DNA of 5,136 bases from positions 1 through 5,136 of the forward strand of contig JANLYQ010000120.1 in the NCBI GenBank assembly GCA_031365725.1, written 5' to 3'. The position numbers and the translations under genes were made by a program. Positions 1 to 5,098 of this stretch are shown here, piece after piece (within the stretch, counting starts at the first letter, position 1; the number at the start of each line of letters is the position of its first letter). This DNA is from JANLYQ01 sp031365725 (GTDB lineage Bacteria > Actinomycetota > Actinomycetes > JACCUZ01). The notes under the pieces are model-generated. The model saw only the letters and a list, made by a program, of their open reading frames with translations, had not been told where the DNA came from and did not search any database.

Positions 1-293
1 CCGTGGACGAGCCTGGCGATCTGCATAGCCAGGACAATCGCGCCCAGTATTCGCCGGAACGGGCTCGCGCCGCGGACGACCTCGTCGAGCGACCAGACAA
101 CGAGTGCTCCGTGGCCCACGCCGTCGACCGTGGTCGCGTGCGCGGCCGACAGGTTCAGCCACCCCAGCACCACCGTGACCAGCCAGACGAACAGCGCCGG
201 GTTCGGCGGCTGCCAGAGAGTCTGACGCCCATCCGCGGAGCGGAACCACCAAGAGGTGGAGCTCAACCGGTCGGAGAGGGGCTCGGTCGTCAT
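1..293 (-). CDS. Small conserved actinobacterial membrane protein (C-terminus beyond window)
   Basis: The minus strand is open from an ATG at 293 to the window edge, giving 97 residues with no stop. The N-terminus is soluble and tryptophan-rich (SWWFRSADGRQTLWQPPNPAL, residues about 14-34). A hydrophobic segment follows at about 34-51 (ALFVWLVTVVLGWLNLSA), a second weaker one at about 59-70, and a third starts at about 80 (FRRILGAIVLAMQIARLV). The SWWFR start, the DEVVRG stretch and the SPFRRxLGAxVLA motif match a family of roughly 100-residue hypothetical membrane proteins I recall from actinomycetes. No function is known to me. An AGGTGA lies 8 bases upstream of the ATG as a plausible ribosome binding site. 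The frame stays open upstream of this ATG, so a longer N-terminus is formally possible, but that part does not resemble the family. Probably only a few residues are missing. Confidence 0.72.
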   Translation of the reverse strand, partial: MTTEPLSDRLSSTSWWFRSADGRQTLWQPPNPALFVWLVTVVLGWLNLSAAHATTVDGVGHGALVVWSLDEVVRGASPFRRILGAIVLAMQIARLVH

Positions 294-666
294 GGAGGAG
301 GTCACCTGGAGGAAGGTGCCCCGCCTCCACGACGTCAACCTGCGAGAGAGGGTGACTCGGGACTCACGGCGTCGCAGACAGATCCTGTCAAGTGAGGGGA
401 CGCCGAGGGCGGCGGCGGCCAGGCGGGAGAGCACCCGACAGTGCGCAGCACCGACCAGCGCAGCCGGAACAGCAGAGCAGCGGCCTTGGCCCCGAATGCG
501 TCGCGCAACTCCGTCAGCTCACCAGCGTCTCGCATTCGATCAACCTGCCCAACAAGTGATGCCCGCTGGGAGTCAGCCTCGGCGCGTGTGCCTCGGAGCT
601 GGCTACCGAACGTTGCTCATCCAGGGCCTTGCAGGACCGAAAGTCTTACTCGTTCCCCCTCGAGAC
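294..666. other. Gene-free stretch, possible decayed minus-strand reading frame
   Basis: No intact gene is convincing here. On the minus strand a frame is open from about 617 down to 335 and begins with protein-like text (LRGTRAEADSQRASLVGQVD, then RMRDAGELTELRDAFGAKAA and ALLFRLRWSVLRTVG). After about 430 it turns into proline-rich nonsense. A different minus frame then reads VLSRLAAAALGVPSLDR and runs into the start of the membrane protein gene. This pattern could be a helical protein broken by a frameshift, or chance in GC-rich DNA. The only internal ATG in the first frame is at 535, and no start codon lies further upstream. I see no clear terminator or promoter in the stretch. Confidence 0.3.
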
Positions 667-1392
667 CTATCCGGCGTCTATGCCGTGCCGCTGGAAGAAT
701 GCCAACCAGTCTGCGACGACCGCGTTGGCCAGCCAGAGCGCGTCAATGGACTCGCGCTGATCGCCCACCTGACCAAGGAACGTGACACGGGTCCAGGTCC
801 CGTGCGGTGACCACTCCGAAGCCACCTCGTTCATCGAAACAGTCCGGTAGGACTGCCGTCGGGCTGCGTGCTTGTAGGTGTCGACGAAGTCGGCCGCCAC
901 GTGAATGGCGCGGGCCGAGGCGCCCTTGCGGGTCATCCTCAGGTTCAGCGCCTCGTCCTGCGCACCCTGCGGAAGGCTGCTGTCCGCTTCAATGTAGTCG
1001 CGGAGGTGCCAGGCGTTGACCATGAGCAAGGCCAGCAGATCGACGGTTAGGACACCGTCGGTGGTGGGGTCTTGGCTCGGCGCCATGCCCGCTATGACCC
1101 GCTCGTGCAGGCGCTGGACCGAGTCCCACATGGGGCGCCACGGACGAGGCTTCGGCACCGCGACCGCGGGCTCTTGCTGCAGCAAGGCGATCCGGGAGAC
1201 GTGTATCGCTGCCCCGGCATCAGGATCTTCTTCGATCGGCCCGACCATCGGCACGTTGTCGCAGTCGAGGTTTTCGCACATGCCCGAGACCCGCTCGACC
1301 GTCGTGCCCCACCCACACGACGGGCAACGCCACATCATCACCTTGCGCCGCTCCGACGGAGCATCCTCACTGGCAAACAACGTTGTCCCCAT
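667..1392 (-). CDS. Uncharacterised zinc-ribbon protein with helical C-terminal part
   Basis: This encodes 241 residues from ATG at 1392 to TAG. A TGA sits immediately before the ATG in frame, so this is the most upstream possible ATG, and a GGGGGG run about 9 bases upstream can serve as ribosome binding site. Residues 23-44 form a zinc-ribbon pattern: C23-x2-C26 and C39-x4-C44, separated by 12 residues. A proline-rich linker (about 75-88) leads to a mostly helical region (about 89-236). This contains AWHLRDYIEADSSLP (127-141) and AADFVDTYKHAARRQ (166-180), and ends with a helix at 216-236. The spacing of the WHLxDYxxxD and DxxKH motifs recalls a loose group of actinobacterial hypothetical proteins in which an AWHLxDW helix precedes a DLANGxKH motif. 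I do not know a function. The ribbon could bind nucleic acid or protein; that is inference. The nearest genes on the same strand are separated by gaps of over 370 bases, so it is probably monocistronic. Confidence 0.8.
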   Translation of the reverse strand: MGTTLFASEDAPSERRKVMMWRCPSCGWGTTVERVSGMCENLDCDNVPMVGPIEEDPDAGAAIHVSRIALLQQEPAVAVPKPRPWRPMWDSVQRLHERVIAGMAPSQDPTTDGVLTVDLLALLMVNAWHLRDYIEADSSLPQGAQDEALNLRMTRKGASARAIHVAADFVDTYKHAARRQSYRTVSMNEVASEWSPHGTWTRVTFLGQVGDQRESIDALWLANAVVADWLAFFQRHGIDAG

Positions 1393-1460
1393 TCACGTGC
1401 CCCCCAGCCCGATGCACTGCGGCCGGAGTTCCAGACTATCCGCGGCGGCTGACATCGCTG

Positions 1461-1491
1461 GTGACGTCGCCTTCCCATCACGTGACGTCGC
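1461..1491. repeat. Direct repeat GTGACGTCGC, 21-base period
   Basis: GTGACGTCGC occurs at 1461-1470 and again at 1482-1491, exactly 21 bases apart, which is two DNA helical turns. A weaker relative, CTGACATCGC, lies at 1449-1458. Each copy contains the self-complementary GACGTC. The pair lies about 70-100 bases upstream of the zinc-ribbon gene start on the minus strand, a sensible place for an operator or activator site. The regulatory role is inferred only from phase and position. Confidence 0.4.
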
Positions 1492-1586
1492 GACGACTGG
1501 CGTTCCGTTTCGACGCTCATCCGAAGGACGCCCTCGTCGGCATGAGTGAGGTTTTTTCCGAACGGCCGCGCGCTTCTTAATGGGCG

Positions 1587-1599
1587 GTGTGAGGCACAC
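1587..1599. repeat. Short palindrome GTGTG-agg-CACAC
   Basis: This is a perfect inverted repeat with 5-base arms and a 3-base centre, in the less GC-rich part of the gap upstream of the zinc-ribbon gene. It could be a regulator half-site pair. Arms this short also occur by chance. Confidence 0.2.
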
Positions 1600-1618
1600 T
1601 ATGGCCAACATGGCGACA

Positions 1619-1635
1619 ACGAGACCGGTTCTCGT
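1619..1635. repeat. Inverted repeat ACGAGA-ccggt-TCTCGT
   Basis: Six-base perfect arms flank a 5-base centre, forming a 17-base operator-like palindrome about 230 bases from either flanking gene boundary. No T run follows, so a terminator is unlikely. Confidence 0.25.
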
Positions 1636-1872
1636 CGGGCGATGTGCGAACGAACAGAGCCGTCCCTATCCGACGGCTGGGAGCTGGAGGCGCCCTCCGT
1701 CTCGAGCAGGCCAGTCGTCCGCGACCGCCGCGGGCGACCGGCCACCAACCGTGACCGAGCTGGCACGAGCCGCAATCACATCCGTTCCTCCAGGTCTTCG
1801 GACGTATTCGTGTTGGCCGAACGCGGCGGCTTACGACATCTTCGTAACGCGCTGGCCTGCTGTTGTTCCGCT

Positions 1873-2637
1873 CTACTGGAGCCGACCGGTGTGAGGGTCG
1901 CGAGCGGTGATGCAGTATTCGCGCCCGGCTGGGTCGCGAAGCGTCACCCAGTGCTCGGCACGACGAACATGTGTCGCGCCCAGCCGGACGTGTTCGGCGA
2001 CGTCGGCATGCTGATCGTCTGATGCCAGATCGAGGTGCGCGCCGATCGGTGTTGACGGCTCGGCTCTGTCCAGCCGCTGGAACATCAGGCGCAGCGGCAT
2101 GCTGGCGGGACGTTCAAGGAACACGAACTCCGGTAATGCGCCGGATCGTCGCGGCCACCCGGTGAGCGCAGCCCAGAAATGCACCTCGTCATCGACGCGG
2201 TCACGGGGCACGTCGAGGCACAGTTGATCAACCAGGCTTCCGTGGCCGTCGGGCCAGTGCACCGGGAGGGGCCGGACCCGCTCGCCGCGGTGGGGCACCA
2301 GGCAGAACTCGAGCCCGCCAGGCGAGCCCATGACGACGTAGGTCCCGGCGTCGGCCACCACTCGCGCGCCGCAGGACATGGCGTGGGCGAGGCCCATGCG
2401 CACGTCATCGACGTGAACATCGAGATGGCACCCGGCGCGGTCGTCGCCGACTTCTTGTGTCCGCAGGTAGGGGTCGCCGTTGCTGGGCAGAAGCGTCGCG
2501 AACTCGCCCGCCGACCCGCGACGCCGAGACAGGGTCGACTGGGTGACCTGCTGCCAGAACGCGAGCGCAGCCGGTGCGGTGGCTCGCGGAGTGTCGAGGT
2601 ATGCGGCCAGCCAGCGGGGGGACACGCAGGCGATCAT
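1873..2637 (-). CDS. VOC family (glyoxalase-like) two-domain protein
   Basis: This is a 254-residue protein of the vicinal oxygen chelate superfamily, with two tandem glyoxalase-like domains of the Glyoxalase_6 type. Domain 1 (about residues 8-118) begins RWLAAYLDTP and contains GEFATLLPSNGDPYLRTQEV, HLDVHVDDV and SPGGLEFCLVPH. Domain 2 (about 120-250) follows WPDGHGSLVDQLCLDVP and contains FWAALTGW, AHLDLASDD and the closing DPAGREYCIT. Both domains keep the HLD-x-x-x-DD and GxxFC/REYC signatures, so neither looks broken. VOC proteins include dioxygenases, glyoxalases and resistance proteins; the substrate here cannot be told. I chose the ATG at 2637 because GGGAG lies 5 bases upstream and the family starts just before RWLxAxLD. 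A GTG at 2655 would add six residues. The gene diverges from the 415-residue gene across 111 bases, so the two may share regulation. Confidence 0.87.
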   Translation of the reverse strand: MIACVSPRWLAAYLDTPRATAPAALAFWQQVTQSTLSRRRGSAGEFATLLPSNGDPYLRTQEVGDDRAGCHLDVHVDDVRMGLAHAMSCGARVVADAGTYVVMGSPGGLEFCLVPHRGERVRPLPVHWPDGHGSLVDQLCLDVPRDRVDDEVHFWAALTGWPRRSGALPEFVFLERPASMPLRLMFQRLDRAEPSTPIGAHLDLASDDQHADVAEHVRLGATHVRRAEHWVTLRDPAGREYCITARDPHTGRLQ

Positions 2638-2748
2638 CGCAACTCCCGGTCTCACCGGCGGCGACCTCAGGTACGCGATGTCCTCCCGAGCGGGAGCAGC
2701 TCACGGGACCTCGGGCGGTCGTCGCCGAGGTGTGGTGGACTCGGTCGC
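2638..2748. promoter_or_regulatory. Divergent intergenic region with CTCCCG-ag-CGGGAG palindrome
   Basis: This 111-base gap must carry the promoters of both the minus-strand VOC gene and the plus-strand 415-residue gene. Near its centre, 2683-2696, is a palindrome with perfect 6-base arms around a 2-base centre, a good size for a dimeric regulator. No T run follows it, so I read it as an operator candidate. I could not identify consensus -10/-35 elements. Confidence 0.45.
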
Positions 2749-3996
2749 ATGAGCCCGAAGAGTCGAGGCCGACCAGCTGGCCGGGGGCGTTCAAAGCCCC
2801 GCCGCCAGCCGGTGCGGGAGGTGCGCCTGTCCGAGCGGGTGCTGCGGGACGCGCGTCGCATCCAGGGTGCCGAGGATGTATTGGACGCGGAGATGTGGGC
2901 CAGCGACTGGCTCGGGCAAGCGTGGCTCGAGGCGCCGGTGGGCGAGCGGGAGCCCGAGCAGATGCTCTGCCTGGAAGTGACCGGGCGGGCGTCGAGCCAC
3001 CCTTCTCGCCACGGGCTGGCTGCTGTGGGGGCGCTGGCCCGGGTGGCTCCTGTCAGCGAGCAAGAGATCCTCGAGGGCACTGTCCGGATCTTGGCGGAGA
3101 CCCAGGCGCCGGCGGGGTTTTTCGGCGCGCCGGGGTGGACGCCGGTGGCCGGCTGGAAGGCGGTCGACGTGTGGGAGTCCGAGCGGGTGCTGTTCGTGGA
3201 GTTCGACGGCCCGACCCCGCACACGGTGATGGCGTCGGTGCTCGATGTCGGTGGGGTGGTGGTGAACAAGCTGGCGGTCCTGCAGCCCGGTGCGGCCGCC
3301 AGCTGGGGCGACCTGCGTGAGGACGGCGAGGTGCCGATGCCGCTGTCCGGGCAGCCGGCCGAGGAGGTGCTGGCCGAGTTCGCGTCCGCGTTGCGCCAGA
3401 CCGACATGCTGTGGCCGCGCCACGACGACGAGGACTTCGTGGCGCTGCGGGCACTGGCCTGGGCACGCTGCAGGGGCGATCTCGGGGACTGGCCGGAGTG
3501 GGAGGCGCTGCCGGACGAGCAGCGGGCATCGCTTGTCGAGGACTTCGTCGCGACCTCAGGGCTTCCCGACGACGACGTCACCCGGTCCCTGGCCGATCTG
3601 TTCCTCGACTACGGCGACGGATACCTGACGGCTCGCCCGCTGGGCTGGAGCCCCGGTGCGGTGATGCTGTTTCTCGCCGACTGGGTGCCGCGCAAGGTGG
3701 CTCTCGACGCCGAGCAGCGCGCCGGGTTGCCCGAGGCGCTGCGCAGCTGGCTCCGTTTCGCTCTCGAGCGACGAGGGGTGGCCTCGGAGTGGATCGAGCC
3801 GGTGGTCGCTGAGGTGGATGCGTGCCTGCCCGACTTCGAGGCGGCCTATGACGACGAGTCGTCCTGGGGGCCTGCCAAGGCCGTGGCCGCGGAGCTCGCC
3901 AAGCGCAACGTCGACCTCACCGACCGGGAGGCGGTCGACGACGCGATCCGTGCGCTCAACGCCGAACAGCTGGCGCGGCGGCTCATCCAGGAGTGA
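2749..3996 (+). CDS. Conserved actinobacterial protein of unknown function, 415 residues
   Basis: The frame remains open far upstream over the VOC gene, but protein-like sequence starts at the ATG at 2749, which has GGTGGA 9 bases upstream. The N-terminus is strongly basic (MSPKSRGRPAGRGRSKPRRQ), suggestive of nucleic-acid contact or a flexible tail. The body is acidic and apparently soluble. Distinct blocks are ASDWLGQAWLEAP (about 47-60), LCLEVTGRAS (about 74), VDVWESERVLFVEFDG (about 139), LRQTDMLWPRHDDEDFVALRAL (about 216), SLADLFLDYGDGYLTA (about 281) and a C-terminal helical part with WGPAKAVAAEL (about 373) and LTDREAVDDAIRALNAEQLARRL. I see no signal peptide, membrane segment or known catalytic motif. 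I recall close relatives annotated only as hypothetical in other actinomycetes, so the gene is probably intact and of typical length. It may be co-regulated with the divergent VOC gene. Two hairpins follow its stop codon. Confidence 0.85.
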   Translation: MSPKSRGRPAGRGRSKPRRQPVREVRLSERVLRDARRIQGAEDVLDAEMWASDWLGQAWLEAPVGEREPEQMLCLEVTGRASSHPSRHGLAAVGALARVAPVSEQEILEGTVRILAETQAPAGFFGAPGWTPVAGWKAVDVWESERVLFVEFDGPTPHTVMASVLDVGGVVVNKLAVLQPGAAASWGDLREDGEVPMPLSGQPAEEVLAEFASALRQTDMLWPRHDDEDFVALRALAWARCRGDLGDWPEWEALPDEQRASLVEDFVATSGLPDDDVTRSLADLFLDYGDGYLTARPLGWSPGAVMLFLADWVPRKVALDAEQRAGLPEALRSWLRFALERRGVASEWIEPVVAEVDACLPDFEAAYDDESSWGPAKAVAAELAKRNVDLTDREAVDDAIRALNAEQLARRLIQE

Positions 3997-4020
3997 TCCG
4001 CCGGGCGACACGCCGACGCG

Positions 4021-4059
4021 CAGAAGACATTCCAAGATCTTCTGGCCGGACCAGTCCGG
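4021..4059 (+). terminator. Two tandem hairpins after the 415-residue gene (possible terminator)
   Basis: CAGAAGA at 4021-4027 pairs with TCTTCTG at 4038-4044 (7-base arms, 10-base loop). Two bases later CCGGAC at 4046-4051 is mirrored by GTCCGG at 4054-4059 (6-base arms as DNA, 5 as a realistic RNA stem). They start 25 bases after the stop codon. Neither is followed by a T run, so this would be a non-canonical terminator, as is common in high-GC actinomycetes. The AT-richer first hairpin could instead be a protein binding site. Confidence 0.35.
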
Positions 4060-4087
4060 ACGGGGCGGTACGGGGTCGTCCAGGGCG

Positions 4088-4108
4088 GAGATCTGTCGTG
4101 CAGATTTC
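4088..4108 (+). repeat. Stem-loop GAGATCTG-tcgtg-CAGATTTC
   Basis: An 8-base stem with one G-T wobble closes a 5-base loop, in the leader region about 107 bases before the excisionase-like gene. It may be part of the 5' untranslated region, a transcription stop or an operator; the sequence does not decide. Confidence 0.3.
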
Positions 4109-4112
4109 GCTG

Positions 4113-4129
4113 TCGACGCCGAGCAGCGC
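4113..4129 (+). repeat. 17-base exact copy of an internal piece of the upstream gene
   Basis: The 17 bases TCGACGCCGAGCAGCGC at 4113-4129 also occur at 3704-3720 inside the 415-residue gene, where they encode part of LDAEQRA. Flanking bases differ. A match this long may be a small duplication scar, or chance convergence on favoured GC-rich codons (Asp-Ala-Glu-Gln-Arg). Confidence 0.3.
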
Positions 4130-4214
4130 CGGCGACGGCGGGTCATCCTGACGGTCAGGCGCGGGCAACTCCGCGCACCAGGAGCCCCCGCTGTCGGGAC
4201 AGGAGGATCGTCCA

Positions 4215-4511
4215 ATGCCTTTACTCACCGTCGATCAGGCGGCCGAGCGTCTCGGTACGTCGCCGCGGTTCATCCGTCGTCTCGTCGCCGAGCGCCGAAT
4301 CGCCTTCGCCAAGCTCGGCAAGCACGTGCGCATCGACACCGCAGACCTCGACGCCTTCGTCGCGGCCGGACGCGTCGCACCGGCGGTGCCGCCCTCCCTC
4401 CCGGATAGCCGGAACTCGGGCGACCCCGCGGGAGCCAGTGCTGCGCAGGGCCGCCGGCCAGTCCTGACCGCGAGGTTGGGGCCCCCGGAGGAGAAGATGA
4501 TCGTGGGCTAA
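4215..4511 (+). CDS. Excisionase-family helix-turn-helix DNA-binding protein
   Basis: This is a 98-residue protein preceded by a strong AGGAGG ribosome binding site 8 bases before the ATG. Residues 3-53 (LLTVDQAAERLGTSPRFIRRLVAERRIAFAKLGKHVRIDTADLDAFVAAG) are a MerR-like winged helix of the HTH_17/excisionase type. The helix-turn-helix is at about 6-26, and the KLGKHVRI wing and DLDAFV helix follow. Such proteins usually act as excisionase or recombination directionality factor, or as regulator, of actinobacterial integrative elements, typically just upstream of a tyrosine integrase. Here no integrase follows: after the stop come direct repeats and a tRNA-derived attachment-like site within about 115 bases. 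The tail from about residue 55 (proline, serine and glycine rich) is not part of the domain and may be lineage-specific or a fusion scar. The fold assignment is secure; the excisionase role is inferred from context. Confidence 0.82.
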   Translation: MPLLTVDQAAERLGTSPRFIRRLVAERRIAFAKLGKHVRIDTADLDAFVAAGRVAPAVPPSLPDSRNSGDPAGASAAQGRRPVLTARLGPPEEKMIVG

Positions 4512-4561
4512 ACGAGGGCTACAAGACGGTCAACGAGGGCTCATAGCGGCCCACGAGGGCT
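4512..4561. repeat. Three phased direct repeats of ACGAGGGCT
   Basis: ACGAGGGCT occurs exactly at 4512-4520, 4533-4541 and 4553-4561, so start-to-start distances are 21 and 20 bases, close to two helical turns. The first two copies have an extra A in front (AACGAGGGCT). A degenerate relative, CGTGGGCT, precedes them at 4502-4509. The array starts at the stop codon of the excisionase-like gene and ends 65 bases from the tRNA-derived core. This is the layout expected for Xis binding sites or integrase arm-type sites in an attachment region. The repeats are directly visible; the binding role is inference. Confidence 0.6.
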
Positions 4562-4587
4562 ACCGGCAGGATCTTGTCGAGGTAGCC
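4559..4587. repeat. Inverted repeat GGCTACC / GGTAGCC
   Basis: GGCTACC at 4559-4565 and its exact reverse complement GGTAGCC at 4581-4587 enclose 15 bases. The left arm overlaps the third ACGAGGGCT repeat, so the right arm is a partial inverted copy of that site. It could be a hairpin ending transcription from the excisionase-like gene, although no T run follows, or an oppositely oriented protein site. Confidence 0.35.
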
Positions 4588-4625
4588 GGCGGGGGCAGAA
4601 TCCCTGATCCCATAAGGTTTATTGA

Positions 4626-4670
4626 TGGAGCGGGTGACGAGAATCGAACTCGCGCTGTCAGCTTGGGAAG
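4626..4670 (-). other. tRNA-Gly(CCC) 3' half, probable attachment-site core
   Basis: Read on the minus strand, 4670 to 4626 gives the last base of the anticodon stem, loop TTCCCAA (anticodon CCC, glycine), 3' stem GCTGA and a 4-base variable loop. Then come a T arm (GCGAG, loop TTCGATT, CTCGT), acceptor strand CACCCGC, discriminator T and encoded CCA. Everything from the anticodon loop to CCA is well formed. The 5' half is absent: no GCGGGTG acceptor strand or D arm lies upstream, and the adjoining CCGGC pairs poorly with GCTGA. A tRNA copy starting at the anticodon loop and ending at the 3' end is the classic footprint of tyrosine-integrase recombination in tRNA genes. By itself it cannot make a functional tRNA. 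Its 3' end points left, toward the repeats and the excisionase-like gene. Confidence 0.75.
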
Positions 4671-4710
4671 CCGGTGCAATGAGGAGCGACGTTCCTGGCC
4701 GCTTGGACAT

Positions 4711-4725
4711 CGGTCGGTAGGACCG
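4711..4725 (-). repeat. Small inverted repeat CGGTC-ggtag-GACCG downstream of the DUF5615 gene
   Basis: Five-base arms enclose a 5-base loop, 20 bases past the stop of the minus-strand toxin gene. It could form a weak transcription-ending hairpin, but it is short and lacks a T run. Confidence 0.25.
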
Positions 4726-4744
4726 GTAGCGGAGCACGCTGAAG

Positions 4745-5098
4745 TCAGGTCAGCCAATGCACGTGGCGGTACGGGTCGGGATGGTTGTCCGCCCACCGGG
4801 CCAACCGTTTAGCCAGCTCGTGCGCCATCGCGCCGGCGTCGGCGGGCAGGGTGCGCTTCAGGGCGAGCACCACTGGGGCCGTGACCAGTCCGGCACTCGT
4901 CGCGGCGTCGAGCAGGGCGACGAAGTCGACGGCGTTCTCGGTGACGACGACCCGGTCCTCGGCGGTCGCGCGATCGAACACCTCATCGTCGGGACAGCCG
5001 GCGAGGCCGATGTCGCGGACGTGTCGCGCGTCATGTCCGAGCTCGGTCAGGTGCCGGGCGACTGCCGGGCTGAACATTTCATCGATCAGGAACTTCAC
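4745..5098 (-). CDS. DUF5615 family PIN-like toxin
   Basis: This encodes 117 residues from GTG at 5098 to TGA. The sequence matches the DUF5615 PIN-like family over its length: KFLIDEMFSPAVARHL at the start, RDIGLAGCPDDEVFDRA at 28-44, EDRVVVTENAVDF at 47-59 and PVVLALKR at about 75-82. PIN-like acidic residues are visible at D6, D38/E39 and D58. The usual TxDxDF motif appears here as TENAVDF, so its first aspartate is changed. PIN-domain toxins are metal-dependent ribonucleases that act in the cytoplasm and are held in check by a partner antitoxin. The GTG start overlaps the TGA of the preceding minus-strand frame (GTGA), indicating translational coupling in a two-gene operon. It sits next to the tRNA-derived attachment site, a typical place for a maintenance module. 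Activity is not shown by sequence alone. Confidence 0.85.
   Translation of the reverse strand: MKFLIDEMFSPAVARHLTELGHDARHVRDIGLAGCPDDEVFDRATAEDRVVVTENAVDFVALLDAATSAGLVTAPVVLALKRTLPADAGAMAHELAKRLARWADNHPDPYRHVHWLT

Larger units (their letters stand above)
1393..1872. other. 480-base stretch without a convincing gene
   Basis: Several frames are open here on both strands, but none has convincing protein composition or a family resemblance. A 72-codon minus frame (1393-1611) ends directly before the start of the zinc-ribbon gene, yet reads as low-complexity arginine and serine text. The stretch includes the least GC-rich bases nearby (a T6 run at 1552-1557 and TTCTTAA at 1574-1580), a phased direct repeat and two short palindromes. 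It probably contains the promoter region of the zinc-ribbon gene and the downstream flank of the VOC gene. I could not place a confident -35/-10 pair. Confidence 0.4.
3997..4214. other. Gene-free gap with stem-loops and upstream region of the excisionase-like gene
   Basis: These 218 bases have no convincing gene. Frames open on both strands, but the text is arginine-rich shadow. The gap contains three consecutive potential hairpins (4021-4044, 4046-4059, 4088-4108). A 17-base exact copy of part of the upstream gene lies at 4113-4129. The strong ribosome binding site AGGAGG at 4201-4206 belongs to the next gene. Confidence 0.5.

Noticed and set aside
3..810. Plus-strand frames at the left edge
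   Set aside because: They are antisense shadows of the partial membrane gene and the zinc-ribbon gene, with arginine/proline-rich composition.
1393..1611. 72-codon minus frame ending just before the zinc-ribbon start
   Set aside because: The direct TGA-ATG junction looked like coupling, but the peptide is low-complexity, no good ribosome binding site is seen and no family is recognisable.
1546..2022. Plus-strand frames of 104-158 codons
   Set aside because: They have arginine/serine-rich text, overlap the VOC gene antisense at their ends and have no recognisable domain.
2179..2748. Long N-terminal extension of the 415-residue protein (plus frame open from 2179)
   Set aside because: It lies antisense to the VOC gene, whose protein sequence is clearly real. 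The extension text is composition-driven, and the family-like start is the ATG at 2749.
2667..3581. 304-codon minus-strand frame
   Set aside because: It is a serine/threonine/arginine-rich antisense shadow of the 415-residue gene with no protein-family character.
4502..4561. CRISPR array
   Set aside because: The repeats are only 9 bases long with spacers of about 11-12 bases; they are phased protein-site repeats.
4626..4705. Complete tRNA gene on the minus strand
   Set aside because: The 3' half is well formed, but no matching 5' acceptor strand (GCGGGTG) or D arm is present and the anticodon stem is mismatched, so only a 3' fragment is supported.
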